Below are positions 47,623 to 59,125 of a stretch of 64,000 nt of DNA, one piece after another. Every line of letters starts with the position of its first letter. Position 1 is the first letter of the stretch. The stretch is from Mercenaria mercenaria (Eukaryota; Mollusca; Bivalvia; Venerida; Veneridae). The translations under genes were made by a program, and so were the position numbers. The stretch covers positions 64,941,501-65,005,500 of the forward strand of contig NC_069375.1 of the NCBI RefSeq assembly GCF_021730395.1, written 5' to 3'. The notes under the pieces are model-generated. The model searched no databases. It was not told the origin of the DNA and saw only the letters and a program-made list of their open reading frames with translations.

Positions 47623-50577
47623 CGATACAAGATACAAGATACAAGATACAAGATACAAATTTTTATTTATAGTCGGGTTGTAAACAATAATAACATTAGC
47701 TATGAATAGCTATTAGCCGACTTAACAAATAACAGTCACATTACAATACAAACAAATAAGCACATAGAAAAGCACATGAATTATCAAGCATAAAAGCACA
47801 TTATACATAATACAACTGCAGGACTTCAAATTATACAATGTAAAAGCTGAGAGGTTTGTGCTAATCTTGACCAAAGTCTAAAAATAAATTAAGATCTAAT
47901 CAGTAAAATTCTGAAAAAATTAATATAAGCACAAGAGTGCACCAGCTAAAAAATGTCTTCAAAAATCAAATATCACCTTGAATCAGATTCAAAGAGACCT
48001 GATTAGCACCTATCTCTCAGGTAATATATTAAATAGTTTCTGTAAAAATGCAAACTAAATCATATACAATTTAAACAGAAACATGCAAACTAAGCAAAGA
48101 ACAAAGCAGTTACCGGTTGCAAAATACATAAGCATATAATTGGTATCTAGCACAACTATAAGCTAGCAGAGCAAATAAACAATGGCATGCTGAAGTATGC
48201 AATTGGAAAGCTATGTATTGAAGTTAACAGTAAACAAAACAAACGACATGCAGTACATAAGAAGCATTGGCATAAATACAGTAGCAACAGTTATGCATTG
48301 TTGGCACAACAAGAACAGCGGCAACTCTGTCCGTTCCAAGCACTGATCAAGCTCCGGAACTGATTTAGGTTCGACTCGTCTCTAAAATGTTGAGGAAAGG
48401 AGTTCCAGAGCTTGGCAGCGCAAGAACGGAAGGAGTTGCTACCATATCTTGTTGTCCTTACCTGTGGCACTTCTGCAGTGTTTGTATACCTAAAAGAGTA
48501 AGGTTTATTATCAATATTTATAAGGTCATGAAGATAAGCTGGAGTCTGTTTATTAATTATTTTAAAAGTTTCAATAGCAATTGTCCTTAGACGCCTAACT
48601 TTCAAAGATGGAAGCCGAGATTGATTTAGAAGAGTTGCATAATCTGAACAGTAGTCATTATAGATGAAACGTAAAGCCCTTTCTTGTATTTTTTCTATTT
48701 TCTTAGTGTTAGTTTCTCCGCAGAAATGCCAAGCCAATGGACAGAAGTTAAAATTTGACATTATAAATGAGTAATAAATGTTAAGTTTACCTAATTTACA
48801 TAGATTATGTCCAATGCGTTTTAATACATTCAACTGCCTAGATGCTTTTTTGCAAATACTTGAAACATGAGAATGAAAATTAAGTTTAAAATCTATAGTT
48901 ACTCCTAATAGTTTTACTTCCTCATCACATGGAATAATGTTATCATCTAGATTGAAGGAAATATTACATTTCTTTGTCTTATTACCAATAGCAATAGCTT
49001 GGAATTTGTCTGGGTTTGCCTGCATTTTATTATTTGAAAACCATTTAATGAGTGATAAGCTATCATTTTCCAAAGTAGTTACAACAGTATTAATATCATG
49101 GTCTGCATGTGACAGAGTGTTGTCATCAGCATAATTATATAATTTACTAACTTGTACAAAATGAAAGATATCGTTTATGAAGATGTTGAAAAGAATCGGC
49201 CCTAAAATGGAACCTTGAGGAACTCCTTTATAGATGTCTTTAAAATCACTGCTAAATTGACCTAACTTAATGCACTGACTCCTATTACTAAGATAACTTT
49301 GTATTAATTTTTGGGAATTTTCGGATACACCATATGCTTTAAGTTTCAAAATCAGTAAATCATGTGGTAGACAATCAAAAGCTTTAGAAAGATCCATTAA
49401 AATTGAGGCTACATATTTGTTCTCATCTAAGGCTTGTTTCCAATCTTCAACTATTCTTAAAAGGGCCGTTTGACACCCATAACCTGACCTAAAAGCGGAT
49501 AAATACATGTTAAAATGTTGTTCAAAAAAGTTTACAACTTGAGTATTAATAGCTCTCTCAAAAATATTTGATAAAATTGGTAGAATACTGACAGGGCGAT
49601 AATTCCCTTTCTCTAGTGTACTTTTCTTTTTATGCAGTGGTGTCACCTGGGCAATTTTCAAGCTATCGGGGAAAACTGAAGTTGAAAAGGATTTATTTAC
49701 CAGAAAAGTAAGATGACCCGAAATTACTGGTTCAGCCAGTTTAACAAGTTTTGAAGATAAATGGTCAGCTCCAGTAGCTTTCTTTATGTTTAACTTATTG
49801 ATTTGCTTACAAATGAAATTTTCTGTAACTGGCTCAAAAATTAATTCTGATTGGCATGGTTTATTATTTAAAATAGCAGCAATACTTGGATGGTCTTCAT
49901 TTGGGATAAGATTGTCATTACCAATATCTCTAGCCACATTTACAAAAAAATCATTAAAAACTTTGCAGACTTCTTGTTGATCAGTAATAAGTTTATCTTT
50001 TTCTAATAATATAGTGTCCTTAAGATTTAGTACAACCTTTATTTGTGAGGAAAGGTTTTACGGTTGACCAGAAATCTTCGGATTTGCACGCCCCTACACA
50101 TCTATCAATAAAGTATTTATTTAATGATTTTCTTCTCAAGCTAGTTACTAGATTTCTATATTTTCTAAAATTTTCCCAGTTTTTAGTTGTTTTATTCTTT
50201 TTAAATTTATTGAGAAACATTCTTTTTTTATAAATAGCTTGTTTCAAAGTTTTATTCATGAATGGTACTGGCTTCTGCAAAACCCTTTTCTTTTTCAAAG
50301 GTGCATGCTTGTTTGCTACATCTAAAAAAGTCCTGCTAAAATCATCATATAATAAATTCACATCATTCTTTTGGCAGTCTAATTCAGAAATATGACAAAG
50401 TAAGTCTTGATTAAAATTTTCAACATCAAAATGTTTAAAACTTCTGTATGTGCAAAATTTATTATTCAGTTTTTGGACATCATGTTTAAACTGAGCGCCA
50501 ATAAAGTTATGGCAGTCACTCAGACCACAGTCAAAGTTACATGTATTGGAAATAAGATCTAAAACCTGCCTTTAACT
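47623..50577 (-). mobile_element. 5'-truncated LINE with GATACAA heptamer tail
   Basis: On the plus strand the 3' tail is five GATACAA repeats (47,623-47,658), preceded inward by a TTTTTATTTATAG block. The element then runs through untranslated sequence (to 48,290) and the RT frame to the last part of the endonuclease domain near 50,577, where it stops abruptly. The endonuclease end (DCGLSDCHNFIGAQF) continues in frame through 50,020-50,361 (FWSTVKPFLTNKGCTKS). A single frameshift near 50,020 separates this from the RT frame, so the copy is not intact. Confidence 0.85.
48291..49937 (-). CDS. LINE ORF2 reverse-transcriptase part (frame of 548 codons)
   Basis: RT blocks in order: ATGADHLSSKLV, NYRPVSILPILSNIFER, SILMDLSKAFDCLPHDLL, GVPQGSILGPILFNIFIND and the catalytic LYNYADDNTLS. 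VKLLGVTIDFKLNFHSHV and WNSFPQHFRDE follow, with a Cys-rich end (CRCSCC). This differs clearly from the LINE at 43-45 kb and is closer to CR1-like families. The frame extends upstream of the listed Met to the frameshift near 50,020 (product ILKDTILLEKDKLITDQQ). Confidence 0.85.
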   Translation of the reverse strand: MARDIGNDNLIPNEDHPSIAAILNNKPCQSELIFEPVTENFICKQINKLNIKKATGADHLSSKLVKLAEPVISGHLTFLVNKSFSTSVFPDSLKIAQVTPLHKKKSTLEKGNYRPVSILPILSNIFERAINTQVVNFFEQHFNMYLSAFRSGYGCQTALLRIVEDWKQALDENKYVASILMDLSKAFDCLPHDLLILKLKAYGVSENSQKLIQSYLSNRSQCIKLGQFSSDFKDIYKGVPQGSILGPILFNIFINDIFHFVQVSKLYNYADDNTLSHADHDINTVVTTLENDSLSLIKWFSNNKMQANPDKFQAIAIGNKTKKCNISFNLDDNIIPCDEEVKLLGVTIDFKLNFHSHVSSICKKASRQLNVLKRIGHNLCKLGKLNIYYSFIMSNFNFCPLAWHFCGETNTKKIEKIQERALRFIYNDYCSDYATLLNQSRLPSLKVRRLRTIAIETFKIINKQTPAYLHDLINIDNKPYSFRYTNTAEVPQVRTTRYGSNSFRSCAAKLWNSFPQHFRDESNLNQFRSLISAWNGQSCRCSCCANNA

Positions 50578-50784
50578 GAAGGAATTATACCTGTAAATCA
50601 TTACTTTTGGGCACTTCTTTCTAACTTAAAAAAAACCAAACAGATTTACCATATTTCCCTCAGCAAATTGTCATCAGCAACAAATGTTCCTGTGTTGTAA
50701 ATTAATTTATCTCAGGTCAAAACGTTTAAATACGTTTTGTTTTGATACAAATGTGGCAGTTGTATTAGAAACAAACACAGGAAA

Positions 50785-50985
50785 GATTTATTTATTTTGT
50801 TGGGTTTAACGTCGCAACGAAACAATTATATGTGATATGGCGATTTTCCAGCTTTGAGGAAGGCCCCAGGTTCCCTTCTGTGTATTATTGCATCATTCCC
50901 TTCTGTGTATTACTGCATCAAGAGCGGGCACTCAGATAAAACCACCGACCTTCCATTGGCCAGCTGGTTGGAAAACTCATTAGCA
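50785..50985 (-). mobile_element. tRNA-derived SINE, 3' part
   Basis: The minus strand ends GTTAAACCCAACAAAATAAA and is preceded by TGGCCAATGGAAGGTCGGTG, GAAGGGAACCTGGGGCC and CTGGAAAATCGCCATATCAC, the order typical of a widespread bivalve SINE. It has an internal duplication of about 25 bp (TTCCCTTCTGTGTATTA twice). The tRNA head is not seen here. Confidence 0.7.
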
Positions 50986-51010
50986 TTTTATTCATCAGCA
51001 TAGAGTCTTT

Positions 51011-52785
51011 TCACATCGTCGTCGCCAAACATGTCTGGATAACTGGAATAATGTGATGTCCAAACTTCTTCAGACGCAGAACAGCAGAGCTGCATCCTTG
51101 ATTATCGTCTGAATCTGCACGACTTTCAGCTACCACACCTATCTGATAGAATAAGACAAAGTAGATAAATGATACAACCATATCTATAAGAAAGGGCACT
51201 GTAGTATTTTGTCTTGGTAATACGCCATTTTCCAACCGTATTTCAGTTATGTAACGACAAAGATGCAAAGGCTCGAGCAGAATTTTATCTTGAAATAACA
51301 TGCAATGGACCCCAAGTTCCTAAAGAATAACATGATATGACAAAACTGTATACATTACCATTGTATACCTCTGGGTTAGGAGCATTTCTGCGGAATGAAT
51401 AAACTTGTATTTTATAAACTTTGTAAAATAAGTAAAATAATAACAAGTCTCAGAAGTGAAGTGAAATAAAGGGAAATAAAGATATAAGCAAGAATCATTT
51501 TCTGAGATAAGGAAACCAATAACATCGGTTTCAGGAACTCGGTCGAAACCGCTTCTAAACTTATACAATAGAGACTGACCGATATTTTATCCGTCGTTCA
51601 AACATTCCTCATGTTAAGAAGTACAAACCCCCATCCCCGACTCCCATGTGAAAGTGTTATTATTTCTATTAAATAGATACATGTAGTATAGAATATAGAC
51701 ACATAGTTTGTTTTATACAGCTATGCTCGCCCCACTAAAGGCGTACAATTTCCTAACTGTTTGATTCTAAGTTACGAAGAACTTTCCGTTTTGACCGGCC
51801 TTAATAGCAACTTGACTTTCAGGACCACTCTGTTCAAATAAATCATTTGTAAGAATTACAGTTTCTTCGAGTTGATAATTCTTCCAACGTAAAGGACAAA
51901 TGCGTGCAATTCATTCAGGAAAAAAAAAGTGATGGGGTATGATAATACGTATATACCTTTGTTTGTTTTTGAAGCCATTTGTCAAAAACTTGGTCACATT
52001 CGAGTTCACTGTCAACAATAAAATATGTCTGCTGCTGATCTTTACACAAAAGTACTTGCAGCATTATTATCCTGACGTTTGACAAGTTTCTGTATTTTTT
52101 TTCTCATAATTAATCATATAATTACACTAAGCAAATTCCTAATTGGTCAGTTTATATTGAATTAAAATTTGTTAATAATGCATGTATTCACACGAAATTT
52201 TACATACCGATATTTAAATATGTACTGCAGCTAATAATTGATTTATTTTTGGCCAACTCACGGTCATAACGGTCATAATAACAGTATTTGACATTTCGAC
52301 CAATATTGCATATTTTGCACGTGCAGGGCATGTGCACCAACATGTAGTTGACATTACCAGAGAAAACATTTGGACAAGAAAAGTCTATATTTTCAGTTAT
52401 TTTAATCAGCGGGAAAGAGAACAATAAACTCGTCGCATTGTGCATCAGAAAAATGAAACCAAATCGCTAAATCTTCCGCGTTCCATTGCGATAGACTTAC
52501 TTCCTTATACTTTAGATATTACAAACAAGTCATTTGACATACGCAGGATTCAACAAAACTAATATAGATGAACCTTGAAAAGTTGTTATACAGTTTCATT
52601 CTATCTTTTAATTGTGTTGTAATTTGTTGATTCATTAATTCTTTGCGTTTATAACATGTAGACAAATGAATTACAACGACCAACGGAGTAGTTACAAATG
52701 GTAAGTAGCTTCTTTTTTTCCATCTTTTAGTTGTAATATTTAGCAGTTTTGTTTTGATGTATTGATGTATTGGGAACACGGTAGG
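51011..52785 (-). CDS. Possible PH-domain gene, partial exon model
   Basis: Three minus-strand pieces look like exons. The piece at 52,696-52,785 encodes KTKLLNITTKRWKKRSYLPF before donor GTAACT; KRWKKR with aromatic residues resembles strands 1-2 of a PH domain. The piece at 51,957-52,071 (or to about 52,092 with another acceptor) encodes MLQVLLCKDQQQTYFIVDSE and FDKWLQKQTK before donor GTATAT; a strand pair followed by a helix with the conserved Trp is the usual end of a PH domain. The last piece, 51,011-51,142, is joined in phase 0 and encodes GVVAESRADSDDNQG and VLRLKKFGHHIIP before TGA. The middle of the domain is missing, phases between the first two pieces do not close, and acceptors are weak. 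It may be a real adaptor-type gene, a remnant, or chance. Confidence 0.33.
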
Positions 52786-52789
52786 AATT

Positions 52790-55440
52790 AATCTACGGCC
52801 ATGCTTGAAGAGAGCGTATCATTTGAACACTGTATATTGTATTGAAAATTAACGTTTTTGTACACTATTTTGTTAGTTTGTTTATAAGGTCAGTGAAGAT
52901 GAGGTAAAGGGGTATTTTCTGAAAAAGAATGGAAACATGACTAAGCTTCATGAGTGTTAAGTGCCAATCAGAAAGTATTTCTAGCTTAATGAGACGTGAC
53001 TGAGGCCTTCTTTAACTGAATCTTCTAACCCATTCAAGGCACAAAACGAACACTGTATGAAGACGGTGGCTAAGATGTATATGTACATATTTCAACTGAA
53101 ACTTTTTTAGATATTGTTTAATTGACAACACAAAATTGTCAAGAATCTATTTATAGAAATGTTAAATTGAAAGGTTTCCATAACAGATTTAAAACAGACC
53201 AATCGCTAAAGCATGAGAAAACTAGTCCCTGGAACGCAAAAGCATATTGTACAGATCTTCGGGCACCGTTAAAACGTTTTAACAGTTTCCTATGTTGAAT
53301 AAATAATATGATTAAGTGTTACAATAGACAGTCTGTAAATGCTGAGTAGTGGCCGTTAAAAAACTGTCCGTTCTTATAGTGTATAATATAGGATATGGTG
53401 TTGTTATAAAAATGAAAATATTCGAAAAGAATTGCGAGAACATAATACCGACTTGAGTCTTCGTGTTTAAACCATTTTAATAGGTTAATTTCATACCCGT
53501 TAACACGTAATGCGAACATGAATATGCAATGTTATTTCATTGAAATAAATCTTGATGAAATGTAATACGAAAAGATTTGGTGTAAGTAGATACAGGACAA
53601 GGGAAAAATGTTTTGCTGTTTAATGCAGTCACTCGGTACATGTACTGATGATCTCAGGTTTTCGATGTCAAAAAAAACCCCGATCTTATAAACAGGATAT
53701 ACATTCTAAACTAAACAGTGATTATGATATTTTCTTTACAGTTTTTCAAGTCTGAAGGTAGTAATTTACAAACAAACAAATAGTTATAAATTTAATACAA
53801 GAAAGCAACACTTAACTTTACAAATGTACTAGAGAAAAATATCAATGAAAGACCAAGGTCCCTGAAACATTTGAACGTAAATTAATCAAAGCTTTTTGTG
53901 TTTTATTTAGACATATCTGAAATTCGAACAAAGATTATTTAATTACTTTTTTGTATTCTCAGTTTCTTATTACACCAGTAGCCTATTCTTAGATTTAATA
54001 AAGTAATTAAATAATGCAATTTATTCTTTTAAATGTTTTATTTTTCACCCTAACCGGATGTACGACGTTCAAGTTAACACAGTATTAGAAAAAAATCGTA
54101 TATCCGTCACAAGAAATATTTTTGTAATTTCTAAAAAAATATCTGTCATTAAAACATTAAGTCAGTAAAAAACGTTTTTCACATTTATAATCTTCTTTTA
54201 ATGTTTTGTTATTAATACTAGCTCGATCGTTTGAGGAAAACTGTGGAACATGTTTTTATTCTAATTGCTTATTGTTTTAGCGTCAAGTAGATCTCAATTA
54301 ACATTTTGTTCAGAATTTGTTCCAGGGGGAATATCAGTCAGAGTTCTATCTATATGCGTAAATAATATAAAAGCAGGGCTGAATACTCTGTTACGGAAAA
54401 CGTGACTACAACACACTAAGCTAGGATTCGAAATAGATTTTTATTGGCAAATACAAAATTGGGTCACCTTGATTTTGCAAATGGTTATCACGAAGCTGAC
54501 GTTGACGTAATAAAATATACTAGGCGTCATTGAAAAGTTACCACTTAATATATACCTCTTTACTTTTTTAAACAATATCGATGTGACTTTTTCATGGCCT
54601 GTGCGCGGTCTATTACTCAAAGACCCTGTCTGATCATGTATCCTAACCCATTTCATGGCTGTCAGGTGAGAACAGCACATACGATGTGCAATTTCACGAC
54701 ATGAAAGTTCGGCGTCAACCATGCCAATGGCCTTTTGGCGTTGATCGTGCCTTAAACGTGGCATTCTTAGCAAGGGCATCCTGGTTTTTTTAACCTATTC
54801 CTTTTAGTCTGTTGACTAACTTTTAAGTGCAATGAATGATTTGAGACAGAATTTTCTTACATGTCGACATTGCTGGAAAAAGTCATTCTGCACGTGCAGC
54901 CCGTGTCTCAAATGAAGTTAATCGAATTTGACAACTCTTTATACCAGTGACGTCTCAGTTGCGTCAAAAATGTAGTCGTGTATGCTTTTAACACAGCCCA
55001 ATGCGATTTTTAAAATATAAGGGCCATTAGGGTGGCGACCTTTCAGTGACGCTGAGTATATTTGACCTACCACACGTTCAAACCTACGCCGCAGATTGTT
55101 TGGACTACTTCTAGTGCCTCTCGCATACATCATTTAACGAACAGTGTTTAATCATGTCCCATTTAAGCAAAAAGCTATAATATGCCTGTAGCACATAAGA
55201 AACCTTTGTATTAGATCGTATTCAATGAAAGAATTTTGATAAACTTCTAAATAATTGGAAACAAATTGAAAGAATGAAATATTTGCATTTTATGGATGTA
55301 GCATTTCAAATTCACGTCAGTGTAAATATGATTTATATTTAGTACTTTAAAATAGAGAGACTGTGAAAAAAAAACGCATTAAAGCCAATGACTTTTACAT
55401 TGACATCGCAATTTTCAATAATTGACAACATGTTTATATA
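52790..55440. other. Upstream region of the Hsp70-like gene, no gene seen
   Basis: AT-rich with short open frames. Apart from the Tc1-type remnant near 54.6 kb I recognise nothing. A first exon of the Hsp70-like gene should lie here or further upstream, but I cannot place it. Confidence 0.5.
54580..54779 (-). mobile_element. Tc1/mariner-type transposase remnant: N-terminal helix-turn-helix only
   Basis: The minus strand reads MPRLRHDQRQKAIGMVDAEL, then REIAHRMCCSHLTAMKWVR and QTGSLSNRPRTGHEKVT. This matches the paired-type HTH at the start of Tc1-family transposases. After that the frame runs into unrelated AT-rich sequence, and no DDE catalytic domain is present. The minus-strand frame at 54,939-55,133 just upstream may be part of the same insertion, but I do not recognise it. 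Confidence 0.7.
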
Positions 55441-55506
55441 ATGCTTTGTTATCCACGAAAAGATTCCAAGACCTTAGCTAATTTAGCTTATAAACTAATA
55501 TTACAG

Positions 55507-55803
55507 GCAGATAGCAAACTGATATATGCCGCCATAGACCTCGGTACCTCCTTCTCCGGTTGGGCGTATTCAACGAAAACGGACCCTGAAAAAATATACG
55601 TGAGAAAATGGTACCCCCACTATTCCTCAATTGCCACTCAAAAGACACCAACTTGTGCTCTTATACGTCCAGACGGATCATCATTGGAATGTTTCGGCTA
55701 TGATGCGCAAAGAAAATTTGAAGAGCTTGCCAACGACAAATGTCATGAAAATTATTACTATTTCAACGATTTCAAAACTAAATTATATGCGAAATACAAT
55801 CAG
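55507..55803 (+). CDS. Hsp70-like exon 1: phosphate-1 motif
   Basis: Encodes AAIDLGTSFSGWAYS followed by KWYPHYSSIATQKTPTCALI, and ends CAG before donor GTAAAA in phase 0. The open frame continues into the intron to 55,890, but that part is not coding. Confidence 0.85.
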
Positions 55804-58800
55804 GTAAAATATGCTTTGGTGATTTTCATTTCAATTATTTGGTCCTTTCATTACACATTATGTCAAATTATTTTATTTAATGATAAATAAATTATTTCAT
55901 CACAGACACACCCGCAAAAATAACCTACTTCAACCTACTCGTTATATTACAAATAGGGGCACAACAATCCAAACTGTTCATTTCACGAAAATATACAACG
56001 ACAGAACGTTCGCTTTAACAAAAAGGTTCCATTCTTCGTTAATATCAATTTCTTTATAACTCTCCAGCAGTGAATTACCTGAGAAAAAAATGTTGTAAAG
56101 GGGATAAAAAATAACTTTAAACAGCAGTCGTAAAATAGGAATCAAGGTTTACATTTCTTTGACATTATGTAATATGTTGTTTGTATTTAGATTACAAGGA
56201 GAGGTAATCAATCTTTGCTCAGTATACATATACACAATATAAGTCATGTACTTTAACTCCATTGAATATCATTTATATGGACGTTAAAATCATACTGTTT
56301 TATCTGGGGACCACACGCCATTTTCCATGGAATTATACTATATGTATCATTGAAGGTTCCATGTACACCATCGTAAGAACATATCTGCGGTTGCTTCTTA
56401 ATTGTTTTAGATAATAATTGTAACATGTGCAAATGTTTAGATCTGCTCAAGTCGGGACATATAGAGGTTGGGAACGTTTAGCATTCATTTCCACCATCGT
56501 CAATTAACAGGTTGAATCAGAGCTTTCAACATTTTCATTTTTGTCTTCTTGTGTGACCTGTGGAGTTTCTACCTTTATATTTAAATTGAAGTGTAACTGT
56601 ATTAGGTGGGAAGATGACTGTGACTTTTGACATATATATTATTGACCTAATGTAATTATTAACTGACCATGCAATTCTGTTTGACGTTTAATGAATATGT
56701 TTCAATTTACATCACTGTTAAAGAAGTCAATAATAAACACATACCTTAATATCGTGAAAATTTTAATTTTAATATACAGTATGTAGTTATCAAAGCATGT
56801 TTATTGACTGACTCAATTGTTTTGTCTCCTGTAACCATTCACCTAGGTTTCTATTGTACTTTAACTTAGATGTTTATCAGTAAATGGCAGCAGTCAATAT
56901 AAGGCTAATGCTTGGAGAGGAAGACATTACATAATGTTTTTTCTCTTTCAGCCGTTAGAAACTGGTATGAGACTTGTTGATCAGTTAGGTCGACCTCTTC
57001 CTGCTATAAACGTATTTTCTGCAAGCATCAAGTATTTAGCAGACGATATGTTCACAGAGTTACAGAAAAGTTTACTAGAAATAAAACGAGAAAATATCCA
57101 ATGGATTCTGACAGTTCCTGCAATTTGGACAGACAAGGCAAAATTTTTGATGAGAGAAGCTGCGATCAAAGTACGAAAACAAGCTTTTGAGTTAAAAATG
57201 CCATTCTTTGCAAAATTTATGTAAACATTTTTTTTTCTTAAAAGGTTCAAATGACCTCAAGTATTGTGATTTTTTTAAAAAGTACCAATGTGAAGACAAA
57301 GAACATGTGTTACAGATTTTCACTTCGTTTCTTATTTCTTTAAGAAGGGCAAACATCTAAGTAAAAGGGCGTCTTTAAAAGAACGCTACTCGCAGCAATG
57401 TATGTATAGATATGTTCACAAAAATACATATTCAAAATACAACGAATAGTCAACGATAGCAAGACATGTTAGGGAACAACTGTCATTAGAAGATAACCTT
57501 TCTTGTTTACCTTCCAGGCTGGTATAACAACCGATAGTTTGATAATGGCACTGGAGCCAGAGGCAGCATCTGTATGTTGTCTACGTTTTGATGTACGTGC
57601 TGTTAATGCAGAGTCTGATGTTACATTGTCATCTCTGGAAGTTGGTAGCAAATATTTGGTCGTAGATGCAGGAGGTAGTACCAATATCTCTATCCTTACC
57701 TTCCTTTTCCATCAAACTCCCTAAAACAATTGCGTTTTACTTTCCAGAACTCCCTTTAGTGTTGATACATTCAAGTCAATAATAATTATCTATTGCAAAC
57801 CGACTGTAGTGCATTAAGGTATTGGACCCGTAATGGAGTATCTCCTTTTTGAAGAGTATTCAATTCCTACCATAAACCTACTTTGACTGCAATTTTCAGG
57901 GGTGGTGGGGGTCGTAGGTTCAAACCCCACTGGGACCAATTTTTTTTATTTTTTTTATGTTTTCTTTTTTTCTAGTAAGTTTTTACTTCTTTCAAGACTA
58001 ATTATGGATGAATTGTATAAAAGTTGAAAATTTTCATTTAATAAGCGATTGTTTTGCTGTTTAATGTGAATTTACCTCTGAATCAGGAGGGGTAGAGTTA
58101 GACATCTTTAAAAATACTGAGTTACGTGCGGTAAAAGTTCTCTACATGTATTTTGCCTTCATTCGTTAGATTACATGTTGTGAAAGAAATGCAGGTAGGT
58201 TTTACTATTGCCCCAAGGTTATTTTTGAATGAAGTGAGCAAAATTCAAAACAGACCCACCGGATTCGACCTTAATTTTTCAATGTTGGAGTTGAAATTCT
58301 GTCTCATTAAAACTGTTTACTTGAGGCACTCTAGACAAAAATAATTTTTAAAGTTTTATTTTGTGTTTTATAATTGTTTAACAATAGTTTGATGTTTCTT
58401 TTATCAAAATTAATGTTGTAATGAATTCTCTGCAAGCATTTTAGATTGTGGCCATCACATCGGATTTTGTCTCTTCTTGAGCGTGAGGAAATACCATATA
58501 TAATACCATATATTATACAAAATTTACAAAAAACGGAACGATGAAAGTTGTTTAAAATTTGCAACACATTGTGAAACATGGTCAACTTTAAGAATATATC
58601 AAGCAAATGCCATTTTCAAAAAATTACTATTAAGGGCCCAATACCTTAAATCCGAAAGGAGAAACTACCGAAAACACTTTTTTCACGTGTCGTCAGGTTG
58701 ATACATTATTTGCTGTGAGAATTAAAGGTTTGAAAACGGCACACACATGAAAGCCCTTTCGTTATGTTCAAACTAATGAAAAGAGCTATTATTGGTTGCG

Positions 58801-59026
58801 GGTGATTGGTCAGCGACCTTAACCACTCGGCCACGGAGACCCCTTTTATTAATGATAAATCAATGATAAAGCAGTTCTTATTCAACCTGTATCCACTCAC
58901 ACTGACCATTTAGATTATATAAGATTTATCAATGATAAGGTATTCCAGCCCATGGTTACATTACAAGCTAGTTCAGACAGAGTTCATCTTAGATATGAGG
59001 CACATTAACTTTGTATTTGTTTCTCA

Positions 59027-59125
<99 letters not shown>

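Noticed and set aside
57934-57970. T-rich run as a transcription terminator
   Set aside because: In a eukaryotic intron this is better read as the poly(A)/T-rich end of a nested SINE-like sequence.
58801-58843. tRNA-Ser/Leu gene
   Set aside because: Only the 5' half with box A is present; no anticodon arm, box B or acceptor stem can be paired.
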